Assembly (NCBI RefSeq): GCF_031877795.1
Contig: NC_133957.1
Coordinates: 7,414,351-7,478,350 of the forward strand
Source: Strix aluco
Taxonomy: Eukaryota > Chordata > Aves > Strigiformes > Strigidae
Length of the DNA: 64,000 nt
Direction: 5' to 3'
Numbering within the stretch: position 1 is the first letter of the stretch; each line of letters begins with the position of its first letter. A model generated the notes under the pieces. The model was not told the origin of the DNA. It saw nothing but the letters and a program-made list of their open reading frames with translations, and ran no database searches. Position numbers and translations under genes: made by a program. Positions 49,501 to 56,639 of this stretch are shown in pieces.

Positions 49501-52500
49501 CCTTCTGGACACACTTTCTGGAGTCTGTGTGGACTTCCTGGACTATCTACGTGGACTTTTGGGGGTCTCCATGGACTTTCTGGACCTTCTGAATGTAGTT
49601 TCTGGAGTCTCCATGGACTTCCTTGACTATCTACATGGACTTTTGGGGGTCTCCATGGACTCCCTGGACCTTCTGAATGTACTTTCTGGAGTCTCCAGGG
49701 ACTTCCTGACTATCTACATGGACTTTTGGGGGTCTGCGTGGACTCCCTGGACCTTCTGAATGTACTTTCTGGAGTCTCCATGGACTTCCTTGACTATCTA
49801 CATGGAGTTTTGGGGGTCTCCATGGACTCCCTCGACCTTCTGAATGTACTTTCTGGAGTCTCCATGGATTTCCTGACTATCTACATGGACTTTTGGGGGT
49901 CTGCGTGGACTCCCTGGACCTTCTGAATGTACTTTCTGGACCCTGCGTGGGCTTTCTGGACTTTCAGCAGAGACTTTTCAGTCTCAAAGGATTTTCTGGA
50001 CCTTCTGAATGGACCTTCCGGACCTTCAGCAGAGACTTTTGGGAGTCTGCACAGATTTTATGAACTTTCTGCTTGGACTTTTGGGACTTGGACTTTCTGG
50101 AGTTTCTACACAGACTTTTTGCGTGGACTTTTCGGACTTTCTACATAGTTTTCTGGAGTCTCCATCGACTTCCTGGAGTCTGCATGGACCTTCTGGTCTT
50201 TCTGTTTGGACTTGATGCAATAATAAACTTTTCCAGACCATGCCTGGGACCCTTTCAGGCCCACCTTTGTGCAGCCTAATTTGGTACGACCTGGCCCCAC
50301 CTTGCTCGGGAGATGAAGAGCGCTGAGGACAAACAAACATCCCCGTTGATGCAATTTCCCTTTTATGACTGTTTTCTGCTCGTTCCCATCCCATCACCCC
50401 TTAATTATACCCACTTTAATTACGGTCACAGCACCCTGCCCACCCAGGGGGAGGATTTTCTGCCAACCAGGAGCTACTCACGACAACGTGCCAGCGTCCT
50501 CCAGTCCGAAACGGTGATTCCCTCCTCCTGGCAGTCATCCGCGTAGGCTTCGAGGGCGTTGCACAGCATGACGTGGAGCCCGTTGTTCACGCAGACGTCG
50601 AAGACGCAGTTTTTCAGGTAGATGTTGGGGTTGATGGCAGCGTGGCAGCTCTCAAAGGGCCCCTGGCGTTTGGTGAGCATCCCGCATGACGTCTCCCCCT
50701 TGTACTTCGCCGCCTCTTCCCATCGGCAACGTCCGCATTCCCCGTTGCAGGTGTCCCAGCAGTTATGGCTTTCACTGGACACCTTCCAGCTCCGGCCCAG
50801 CTCCACGGCGTCCAGCGCCAGGTTGCCGTCAGGCATCAGGGAATCATCGTGGGGGTTGCCGTTGCTGTTGCCGCACATCCCGCACACCTTGCCGGAGAGC
50901 GTACTCGGGAGTTTCACCAACACGCGGTTATCCCAGTCGTAGAGGATCTTCAGCTTGAAGTCGGTTTCAACCAGCACGGACTTGCCCTTCTGCTGCAGGT
51001 GGACTTTCCCTTTGGCGAGGGAGATGGGGAGGTGGGAGCGCTGGTTGTTCACCTAGAAGAGAAAAAAAAAAAAAAAAAAACAAACATGAAAACCAAACAA
51101 ATAACATCAAACATGGGACAAAAATGAAGATTTTTCAGCTTTGAGGTGTCTTCTTGCAAGAGATGACCATGCAATAACACCTCTGATGGCAAATCATAGA
51201 ATCATTTAGGTTGGAAAAGACCCTCAAGATGGTTAAATACAATAATATTGCTTTGGATTTGAAAATTATTTTTTTTTTACATACCCTCACGATCCCATTC
51301 TCAGCCCTGACCACAGTGATGACCAAGTCATAGATACGGATGGTCACGGAGCCAACGCAGGAGACTTTCGGGTTAGCTCTGTGTTCGTTTTTGGCCTCGA
51401 CGCTGAAGACAGGCAGGTTCGGATCCGAATCACAGGTCTTGGTCAACGTGTAGGTGCACGTGCCCATGAAATCAAAGGTTTTCCCATCAAAAGTAAGGTA
51501 GTGGGGATCACCGGTGGCCCAGCAGGTCGTGAAGGTTTCTTGGATGCATGAGGAGTGCACCATGCCGCACTCGTTGCAGACCAGGCTCTCACAGGGAAGC
51601 TGACCAAGAGTGGCTGAAAAAGGGAAAAAAATATGGATGGCAACCGTGGAGAAGACCCGGCCGTTGGCAAGACGCAACCACGCGTTGGCCCTACTTACGT
51701 GTGGCACAAAGACCGGTGAAGCCGTAACCGACGTAATTCTGGAAGCCGAAGACCAGGAGCCCAATGGGTGCCTGGCGGTGCTCGACGCTCTGGATTTCTG
51801 CCGCTTTTTTCATGGTGATGCTGGCCCAGGAGAAGTCTGTGCCGGGAATCGCTTGCCAGGAAATGGCCCTCTCCTTCTGGTTGACGGTGGTGGCGCTGGC
51901 GTCCGCGTTCGGGGCGATGAGGACCACATGGTTTTCGTAGCCATACATGCTGCTGACCCGGTAGGATGTGCAGTAGGTGGAGATGGGTGGGATGTTGAGT
52001 AGGAAGGGGTCTTGATAAATTGAACTACTCTTGGCACCGGCAAAGAAGAAAACCACCTGGATCGGTGCCGAAGCGCTCACATAAAGAAAGGAATCTCGTT
52101 TAATCATGAAGTTGCGGACCTCCCCGGCTGCGATGTCCTCGGTGGCAGCCGAATTACCGGTCTTGTAGGTGATGGAGGTTTTGGTGTCTGCCAGGACGTA
52201 GGCGAAGCTGGTGTCCTGTGAGAGGTTGGGGGGGACGAGGTAGGTTTTCCCCCACTCAGCCACAGGCAGAAGCTGCTCAACCACGTAATCGCAGCCCGTG
52301 TGCACCTTCGCGCAGGTGTGTCCGCTGAAGAGCGCCACGGCGTTGTCCGACGTGATCTTGGTGCCGGTTAAATCAACGCTGCTTTGCAGTTGGAAGCTGT
52401 GGTAGGGGTCCAGTAAGATGCGGAGGGTGGACCCAGAGGCGTAAAGCTTCTCTTTGTAATAAAACTTGCCCTTGACCTTGATGGAAACGGTGGCCGCTGT

Positions 52501-55500
52501 CTTCCCGGCCACCACAGCAAACTCCTTCAAGCCTTCTTTCTTGATGTCCCCCGGAGTCACCACGTAATATTTGTTGCCCAACTTATCTACGGGCAGAACG
52601 GTGGTGGCCCCCGCGGTGTAACTTTTGGAGTTGAAGGCCACCACGGAGATCTCCTTGGTGGACTGAATCAGGATGGTTTTATCCAAAATCTGGCTGCCGA
52701 CGAGTTCCATGTTGCTGGGGATTTGTAAGGGAACGGTCTGGGCTTCCTCAAGGGTGATGGTTTCGGTGAAGACGCCTCTGTGCGACGTCACCGTCACTTT
52801 GGTGGCGCTGAAGTACGAGGTGAGGAGGAGCTGGAGGTACGGGGTGGTGCCTCCATCGTCATTCTGCAAGAAGATGGTGAAGAATTCCTTGCCGCGGAAG
52901 GTTGCGGTGGAAAGACCTGGGAAAAGCAGGGGAAAAAGGGGTTTTGGGTTTTTTTTTTTTGGCTGCAGAAACTAGAAATTTCTGGGAAAAAATAATAATA
53001 TCAAGAAATAGAGTGGCTTCTTCTTAGGTGCAGAAACTCGCAATAGGAAGTTCTGCAAAAAACAAGGAATGAGGGTGTTTTGGCTGAAAAAACCTGCCGT
53101 AGATTGTTATTTAAAAAAAAAACAACAAAAAAAAAAAAAGAGGGAAAAGCAGGGGGAAAGGGGGTTTTGAGGGTTTTTTCTGGCTGCAGAAATTACAGTA
53201 GAAATTTCCAGAAAAAAAAAAAAATCAAGAAATAAGGCTGCTTCTTTGTAGGTGCAGAAACTCGCAATAGGAAGTTCTGCAAAAACCAAGGAATGAGGGT
53301 GTTTTGGCCAAAAAACCCTGCCATAATTGCTATTTAAAAAAAAAAAAAAAAAAAGACCTGGGAAAAGAAGGGCAAAAGGGTTTTTTGGTTTGTTTTTTTT
53401 TTTTTTCTGCAGAAATTTCAGTAGAAATTTCTGGAAAATCTTTTTAGGTGCAGAAACTCGCAATAGGAAGTTCTGCAAAAAACAAGGAATGAGGGTGTTT
53501 TGGCTGAAAAAAACCTGCTGTAGATTGTTATTTAAAAAAAAAAAAACACGGGAATAATATTTTTTGCCACAGAAACACGCAGTCAAAAGTTCTGAAGAAA
53601 TGAGGAAAGAAATTTTGCTGCAGAAATTGCGGTAGAAGTTTCTGAAAATGAGAAATTAGGGAATAACTGAAACGCTTGAAAAATAGAAATGGGGAGTAAA
53701 AGTGTTTTGCTGCAGAAATTGAAAGAAAAAAAAAAGTGGGAGTTTGGGGTTTTGGGGGGTTTGTTTGGTTTTTTGGGGTTTTTTTGTGGGTTTTTTCTAA
53801 AGCACATAATAAAGGGGGTTTATTGCAGGAATTGTAATAGAAAAGTCCAAAAAGTAAAAATCAGAAATAAGAGCATTTTGCAGAAGAAACTTGCAGAAAG
53901 TTTTGAGGGAAAAAAAGGGGGAAAAGGTTTTTTTTGGATGCAGAAATTACAGTAGAAAGTCCCGAGAAAACTCCACTGGGAATAAATATCTTTTTGCCGC
54001 AGAAATTTGCAGTCAATAAACAAAGGGCTTTTGGTGCTGAGGGAAATAAAAGTAAGTCTTTTGCTGGGGGAAAAAAAAAAAAAAAAAAGTGGAATATGCT
54101 TTTTTTTTTCTGAAAAGAAAATGAGTAATAAGAGATTTTTGGTGAAAAAAAAACAGGTTTTAAGGATTTTTTTGATGAAAAACTCCTAGGTAGTAAGGGT
54201 TTTTCTTTAAAAAAATAAACAAAAGCAATAAAGTGTGTGGCTGTTTCCTAAAAAAAAAAAAAATAAAGTTTTTTCCCTAAAAAATACCCCAAACAAGGGC
54301 TTTTAATGAAGGGGAAAAAAGAAAAAAAAAAAAAAAGAAAACGGCAGATAAGAGGGTTTTGGTGAGAAACAGGTGAGAGGAATTTTTTTTTTTTTTTAAA
54401 AAAAACAAACCCAAAGCCACAGAGAACAAGGTTTTTTCTTAAAAAAACTCCGACAAATATAAAAATAAGAACTTTATGCTCAAAACTGAACAGGTAATAT
54501 GGACTTTTTGGGGGGAAAACCCCAGGAAATGAGACCTTCTGTTGGAAACAAACCAACAAACAAGAACCTCAGGTGAAAAGGTTTTTAATGAAAAAAAAAA
54601 GAAAAAAAAAAAAAAAGAGAAGAGGTAATAAGGGCTTTTTTTCTTAAAGAAAATGGGGGATTTTGGTAAAAAACAGAATAATGAGGTTTGTCTGGAAATA
54701 AAAATAGGTAGTAAGGGTGGTTTTTCTGAAAAAAAGGTTAATAAGAGGGGTTTTTTTCTGAAAAATAAACAGGTAATAGTGGGGGTTAGTGGAAAAACAG
54801 GATTTTTTTTCCTAAAAAAAGGTGATATGGGCTTTTTTTTTTTTGAAAGAAACAGGGAATAAAGACATTTTTTTCTAGGAAAAAAACCCAAACCAGATAA
54901 GGGCTTCCCTCCCACACTGCCCAGAGGAAAAAAAAAAAAAAAAAAAAAACACAAAAAAACCCAAAAACCAAACTCATAAATAAGGAATAAGGATTTTTCT
55001 CTTAAAATAAAAACCAATAAAAAGGGTTTTTTCCTTAAAAAAAAGAAAAAAAGAGGCAATAAGGGGTTCCCCCCCCCCCCCAAAAGAAAGTCCCTGTGTA
55101 TAAGGTCTTTTTTTCTGGAAAAAAAAAAAACCCAAACAGGTAATAAGAATATTTTTTTTTTACCTCACACCCCCACCCCCCCCAAACAGGGAACAAGTGC
55201 TTTTTTCTTTTAAAAATGAGGAAATAAGGTGAAAAGGGTTCTTTGCTAATTAAAAAAAAAAAAAAAAAAAAGTGAGTGATAAGGACTTTTTGGTGGGAAA
55301 AAAAAAAGTCAGGGCCTGAGAGATTTTTGGTAATTAAGAGGTAATAAAATCCCTTTGCTGGGGGGAAATGAGGGAATAAGGCAAATTTTCTGAAAAACAA
55401 ACAAACAGGGATTAAGGAATTTTTGCTGCCGAAACCTGCAGTAGAAAGCCCTTAAATAACCCTCAAACCTTGGAAATTTGGGGTTTTTTTGGGGGGAATG

Positions 55501-55566
55501 GGGTTGTTTCTTACCACAGAAGAGAACCAGCCAGGCTGGGAGCCGCCACGTCCTGCCCATCGCCAT
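28525..55566 (-). CDS. IgGFc-binding-protein-like (FCGBP-like) secreted VWD multidomain protein, 2964 aa, complete
   Basis: Large secreted mucus/matrix protein. Coding exons: 55515-55566, 51699-52916, 51285-51613, 50482-51052, 48785-49386, 47762-48329, 46430-47019, 45296-45863, 44502-44701, 43859-44000, 42796-43127, 40962-41535, 39470-40068, 38195-38759, 36012-36613, 34237-34756, 32604-32803, 30900-31274, 29634-29918, then a stop exon at 28527. They sum to 8892 nt, exactly 2964 codons, with every splice phase matching and no internal stop. Order: signal peptide (M1 to about 17), IgGFc-binding N-terminal domain (18-423), VWD-C8-TIL units D1-D6, truncated D7 (about 2745-2964). FCGBP proteins covalently link mucins and trefoil factors in mucus; the exact role here is inferred. 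Human FCGBP is about 5400 residues, so this is a shorter paralog or ortholog. Zonadhesin and alpha-tectorin share the VWD units but not this N-terminal domain. The last junction, TGC|TGA, is the least certain. Confidence 0.92.
28530..29630. repeat. About 120-bp minisatellite, last intron of FCGBP-like gene
   Basis: From 28760 to 29500, units carry GGGCTTCTCTTGCATGAAAT, a GGTGGGAAAAAAGGCAATTT core, TTGGTTAATATGAAG and a CTTGATGATGGTGGGATGAAG block. The same family fills the neighbouring intron at 30230-30780. Confidence 0.8.
29634..31274 (-). CDS. FCGBP-like D7: degenerate, truncated VWD unit
   Basis: Exons 30900-31274 and 29634-29918 (residues 2745-2964). The first gives a Cys-rich linker ([17 protein letters not shown]) and the VWD start, where the usual GDPH is replaced by APATRF before ISFDG. 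The second starts VNGVPATLP and keeps [14 protein letters not shown], but ends at APDLTC with no C8 or TIL domain. The chain therefore stops inside the D-domain fold, just after the CGxCGN calcium-loop motif. Confidence 0.8.
30230..30790. repeat. About 120-bp minisatellite, penultimate intron of FCGBP-like gene
   Basis: Same family as 28760-29500 (GGTGGAAAAAAGGCAGTTTT, GGTCAAAATGAAG, GATGGTGGGATGAAG). The D7 exon 29634-29918 sits between the two arrays. 29980-30220 is non-repetitive with nothing recognised. Confidence 0.8.
31320..32520. repeat. About 50-58 bp minisatellite (GGGCACAGAAATGCGGCG)
   Basis: Units contain GGGCACAGAAACGCGGCGTG, GGTTTTGCTCTTGTAAAAGC and CCTCCTTGCGAGGACCACAA. It fills the intron between exons 32604-32803 and 30900-31274. 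The minus strand lacks stop codons over long distances because of the repeat, which creates spurious open frames. Confidence 0.85.
32604..32803 (-). CDS. FCGBP-like TIL exon preceding D7
   Basis: 200-nt exon (residues 2678-2744) encoding a trypsin-inhibitor-like Cys-rich domain: starts [13 protein letters not shown], contains [18 protein letters not shown] and CVRMESCGC, ends HGRYFQV. Same length and phase as the TIL exon before D4 (44502-44701), which suggests the two units share an exon-shuffling origin. Confidence 0.9.
33005..34175. repeat. AT-rich minisatellite TTGCAAAAATTTGCAAAAAA
   Basis: Array of 10-16 bp GCAAAAATT units with GTGCAAAAATAATGCAAA and CATTTGTAAAAAATG inserts. It is strikingly A-rich for a GC-rich locus. 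The minus strand reads as a long Phe-rich frame ([11 protein letters not shown]), a repeat artefact. Confidence 0.9.
34237..36613 (-). CDS. FCGBP-like D6: TIL-VWD-C8 unit with altered motifs
   Basis: Exons 36012-36613 (TIL, linker, first half of VWD; residues 2304-2504) and 34237-34756 (second half of VWD plus C8; 2505-2677). The GDPH cleavage site is replaced by GAASY before STFDG. The canonical CGLCGN reads RGLCGN, losing the first Cys. The second exon is 520 nt against 565-574 in the other units; the missing part lies between the VWD and C8 cysteines, where a Pro-rich stretch follows CTHGS. D6 is probably structurally divergent. Confidence 0.85.
34790..35900. repeat. Minisatellite CACCCCAAAATGGGG (FCGBP-like intron)
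   Basis: Units of GTTTTCACCCCAAAATGGGG joined to TGTCCTGCTGTGCACCCCAA; composite period 60-90 bp. CCCCAAAATGGGG is itself near-palindromic (CCCC and GGGG around AAAAT), so each unit can form a short hairpin. Confidence 0.85.
36700..38140. repeat. 24-bp minisatellite CCCAAATAATTTGTGTGTGCAAAC
   Basis: Roughly 50 copies of a 24-bp unit (CAAATAATTTGTG plus a variable 11-bp word such as TGTGCAAACCC, CACAAAATTCC or CGTACGAGCCC). Because 24 is a multiple of 3, the minus strand stays open as an 8-residue repeat (NYLGL/HKLFG type) in frame with the following exon 36012-36613. Confidence 0.9.
38195..40068 (-). CDS. FCGBP-like D5: TIL-VWD-C8 unit
   Basis: Exons 39470-40068 ([31 protein letters not shown]; linker; VWD first half with [17 protein letters not shown]) and 38195-38759 ([26 protein letters not shown]8 domain [15 protein letters not shown]). 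Residues 1916-2303. It retains the GDPH motif, the site of autocatalytic Asp-Pro cleavage in MUC2 and FCGBP D-domains. The exon pair is phase 1 to phase 1, so the unit can be duplicated without disturbing the frame. Confidence 0.92.
38800..39450. repeat. Minisatellite ACCTTGCAACCCAACC (FCGBP-like intron)
   Basis: Units of GACCTTGCAACCCAACCTGA + TGTCATGCAATG, about 40 bp, with longer copies repeated at 39000-39065 and 39205-39250 (GTCATTCAAGGGCCTTGCAG). Confidence 0.8.
40140..40800. repeat. About 57-bp minisatellite GTGTGAATGCACCGAG (FCGBP-like intron)
   Basis: Units carry GTGTGAATGCACCGAG, TGCTCTGCACGCAA and GTCCCGCGGATGGATATTGC. A larger block of several units is duplicated almost exactly (40305-40430 and 40605-40730). 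Confidence 0.85.
40962..44701 (-). CDS. FCGBP-like D4: TIL-linker-VWD-C8 unit (four exons)
   Basis: Exons 44502-44701 ([30 protein letters not shown]), 43859-44000 (linker: [15 protein letters not shown]), 42796-43127 (VWD first half: [17 protein letters not shown]) and 40962-41535 ([18 protein letters not shown]8: [16 protein letters not shown]). Residues 1500-1915. The GDPH motif is present. TIL and linker are on separate exons here, unlike D2, D3, D5 and D6. Confidence 0.92.
41764..42490 (-). mobile_element. CR1 LINE, 5'-truncated 3' end
   Basis: On the minus strand this reads as the end of a CR1 non-LTR retrotransposon. The reverse-transcriptase ORF tail is seen as [32 protein letters not shown] and [16 protein letters not shown], followed by the conserved 3'UTR ending in GATTCTGGGATTCTGTGG. 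Typical of bird genomes and the best clue to the organism. It lies in an intron of the FCGBP-like gene, in the same orientation. Not intact. Confidence 0.92.
43480..43735. repeat. About 60-bp repeat, four copies (FCGBP-like intron)
   Basis: CCAAAATTCTCCCACCCCAC and CCCTGACCCTCTGAGGGTTG recur four times at about 60-bp spacing, with near-identical copies. CCCTCTGAGGG is a small palindrome in each unit. Confidence 0.85.
45296..47019 (-). CDS. FCGBP-like D3: TIL-VWD-C8 unit
   Basis: Exons 46430-47019 ([33 protein letters not shown]; linker [14 protein letters not shown] first half) and 45296-45863 ([15 protein letters not shown]8: [15 protein letters not shown]). Residues 1114-1499. The VWD cleavage motif is GDRS rather than GDPH ([12 protein letters not shown]), so Asp-Pro self-cleavage is not expected. 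Confidence 0.92.
47600..47653 (+). mobile_element. CR1 LINE 3' terminal fragment (plus orientation)
   Basis: TTGGACTGGATGATCTTCAA ... TCTTTTCCAACCTGGAAG ... ATTCTGTGATTCC is the conserved CR1 3' tail. Only about 55 bp can be recognised. It lies in the intron before the exon 47762-48329, opposite to the gene. Confidence 0.8.
47762..49386 (-). CDS. FCGBP-like D2: TIL-VWD-C8 unit
   Basis: Exons 48785-49386 ([30 protein letters not shown]; linker [19 protein letters not shown] first half) and 47762-48329 ([27 protein letters not shown]8: [15 protein letters not shown]). Residues 724-1113. GDPH is replaced by GATHY before ESFDG. The 602-nt and 568-nt exons set the standard size for this gene's two-exon D units. 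Confidence 0.92.
49470..50200. repeat. About 84-bp minisatellite (FCGBP-like intron)
   Basis: CTATCTACATGGACTTTTGG recurs near 49542, 49627, 49710, 49793 and 49877, giving a period of about 84 bp. Each unit is made of GGACTTTCTGGA-like 12-mers. The right part, 49940-50200, is more diverged. Confidence 0.85.
50482..51613 (-). CDS. FCGBP-like D1: first VWD-C8 unit
   Basis: Exons 51285-51613 ([15 protein letters not shown] linker, then [19 protein letters not shown]) and 50482-51052 ([30 protein letters not shown]8: [15 protein letters not shown]). Residues 424-723. The GDPH motif is present. D1 follows the N-terminal domain directly without its own TIL, as in FCGBP. Confidence 0.92.
51191..51240 (-). 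mobile_element. CR1 LINE 3' terminal fragment
   Basis: AATCATAGAATCATTTAGG followed by TTGGAAAAGACCCTCAAGAT is the reverse complement of the CR1 3' end. About 50 bp, ending 45 bp from the donor of exon 51285-51613. Confidence 0.8.
51699..52916 (-). CDS. FCGBP-like N-terminal IgGFc-binding domain exon
   Basis: One 1218-nt exon (residues 18-423) encodes the whole N-terminal domain. It begins [20 protein letters not shown] and continues with [66 protein letters not shown] and [17 protein letters not shown]. This matches the family's IgGFc-binding N-terminal domain, a non-VWD module carried in FCGBP as a single exon. It separates this gene from zonadhesin and tectorin. Confidence 0.9.
52920..55445. 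repeat. Homopolymer-rich repeats in FCGBP-like intron (A/T runs)
   Basis: 52920-53990 holds an approximately 200-bp repeat with GGTGCAGAAACTCGCAATAG and GGAAGTTCTGCAAAAAACAA (near 53029, 53248 and 53450), separated by A runs of 10-18. 54000-55440 is a field of GGTAATAAGGGTTTTT(T) and AAAAAA units. The minus strand is T-rich. No exon is seen. Confidence 0.8.
55515..55566 (-). CDS. FCGBP-like signal-peptide exon
   Basis: ATG at 55566 in exon 55515-55568, just after a strong polypyrimidine tract and CCCAG acceptor, so an upstream noncoding exon is required. It encodes [17 protein letters not shown], a good signal peptide with basic n-region and hydrophobic core, and leaves phase 1 into the 1218-nt exon. 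A second in-frame ATG (codon 3) could also serve. Confidence 0.85.
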
Positions 55567-56221
55567 CGCTGGGAAAAAAAAAAAAAAGAAGAAAATGTGG
55601 GTTTTTGGGGTGAAAAAACCCCTCTTAAGAATGAGCAGCAACCCGGAGCGGACCCAGATATCTCCAGCATCCCCTCCTGGCCCAAAACTGTCCCAAAAAG
55701 ACTTTTTCTACCCCATGGAAACCTCTTCCAGCTCATTTTGGGTCGGGGACAAATCCTGCTCGACCCCCTTTGTCCCCACCTCCATCCTACCAATCCCCAA
55801 CCCCCTCCCTGATGCCACCTCCAAGACCTCGTCCTTCCCATCACACCTTCCTCCTAATCTCCCACAAAACCCCAAAATTTGGGTCAAAAAGGGGCCAAAT
55901 AACAGGGACAACCCTCCCTCCCGCCTTCTCGGAGCTGCTGGTCTCCCACCATCGCTCAAATATTTGTCGGGGTTAACACCCAAATTGTTGCGCCCAACGG
56001 GGATTTTTTGCAGGGGGTTTCATCAAAACTCTGGGCTTCGGAGGAAGAAAAACCCTCTTTTTATACAGTTTTATAGTAAATTTGATCCACCCTGGTGGGT
56101 GAAGACATCCCGGACACTTTGCTTTGCTCAGATGGGACCCGCCTGGGCTCACGCCCGAAAGGAAAATGTGCGAAAAAAAACCCCACAAAAAAGCAAAATA
56201 ACCCCCCCAACCCCAACTTAC

Positions 56222-56305
56222 CGGCAGGCTCCTTTCTGACTCAGCGTCTCTCTTTCCTCTCCCCAAAGCCCATGGACATGTGAGGATGGATGGAAAAAAA
56301 AACTG
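56222..56305 (-). other. FCGBP-like 5'UTR exon 1 (noncoding)
   Basis: A strong donor CCG|GTAAGTT lies at 56221/56222, and the TATA box at 56330-56337 places transcription start near 56300. The exon has no reading frame joined to the ATG exon. The start coordinate is an estimate from TATA spacing. Confidence 0.6.
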
Positions 56306-56329
56306 CAGGGTTCAGCCCCAAACCCTCCC

Positions 56330-56356
56330 TTTTTATAACCAGATTGGCCTTATCTC
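56330..56356 (-). promoter_or_regulatory. FCGBP-like promoter: TATA box, CCAAT and GATA motif
   Basis: On the minus strand TATAAAAA is at 56330-56337, CCAAT (in GGCCAATCT) at 56343-56347 and AGATAAG at about 56349-56355. The TATA box sits about 25-30 bp before the inferred start of the 5'UTR exon. A GATA site beside TATA would suit a tissue-restricted epithelial gene; that use is inference. Confidence 0.6.
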
Positions 56357-56639
56357 TGTTTTCCTGAGAATCGCCTGGCAGAGCTCCCCAGGGCCCAGCA
56401 GGAGAAGGAATTGGCTCCAAAAAGGGCCGATTTCAGCCAATTCAGCAGAATCTCGTGGAAGGGGATGGGGTAGGGGCTGCCGGGTCTTGGCGCAGCCTGA
56501 GGAGGTCAAGTTGTGAAACTGCCCCCGGAGTTCCTGAGAAATGGGAGTTTCTGGCACAAGCGGTGGAGCCAAGACGTGAAAATGTGCAGCTGGTTTCCTT
56601 CACCTGCGACGTCTTCCTTGCAAAAAGTCTGCTGAGGGC

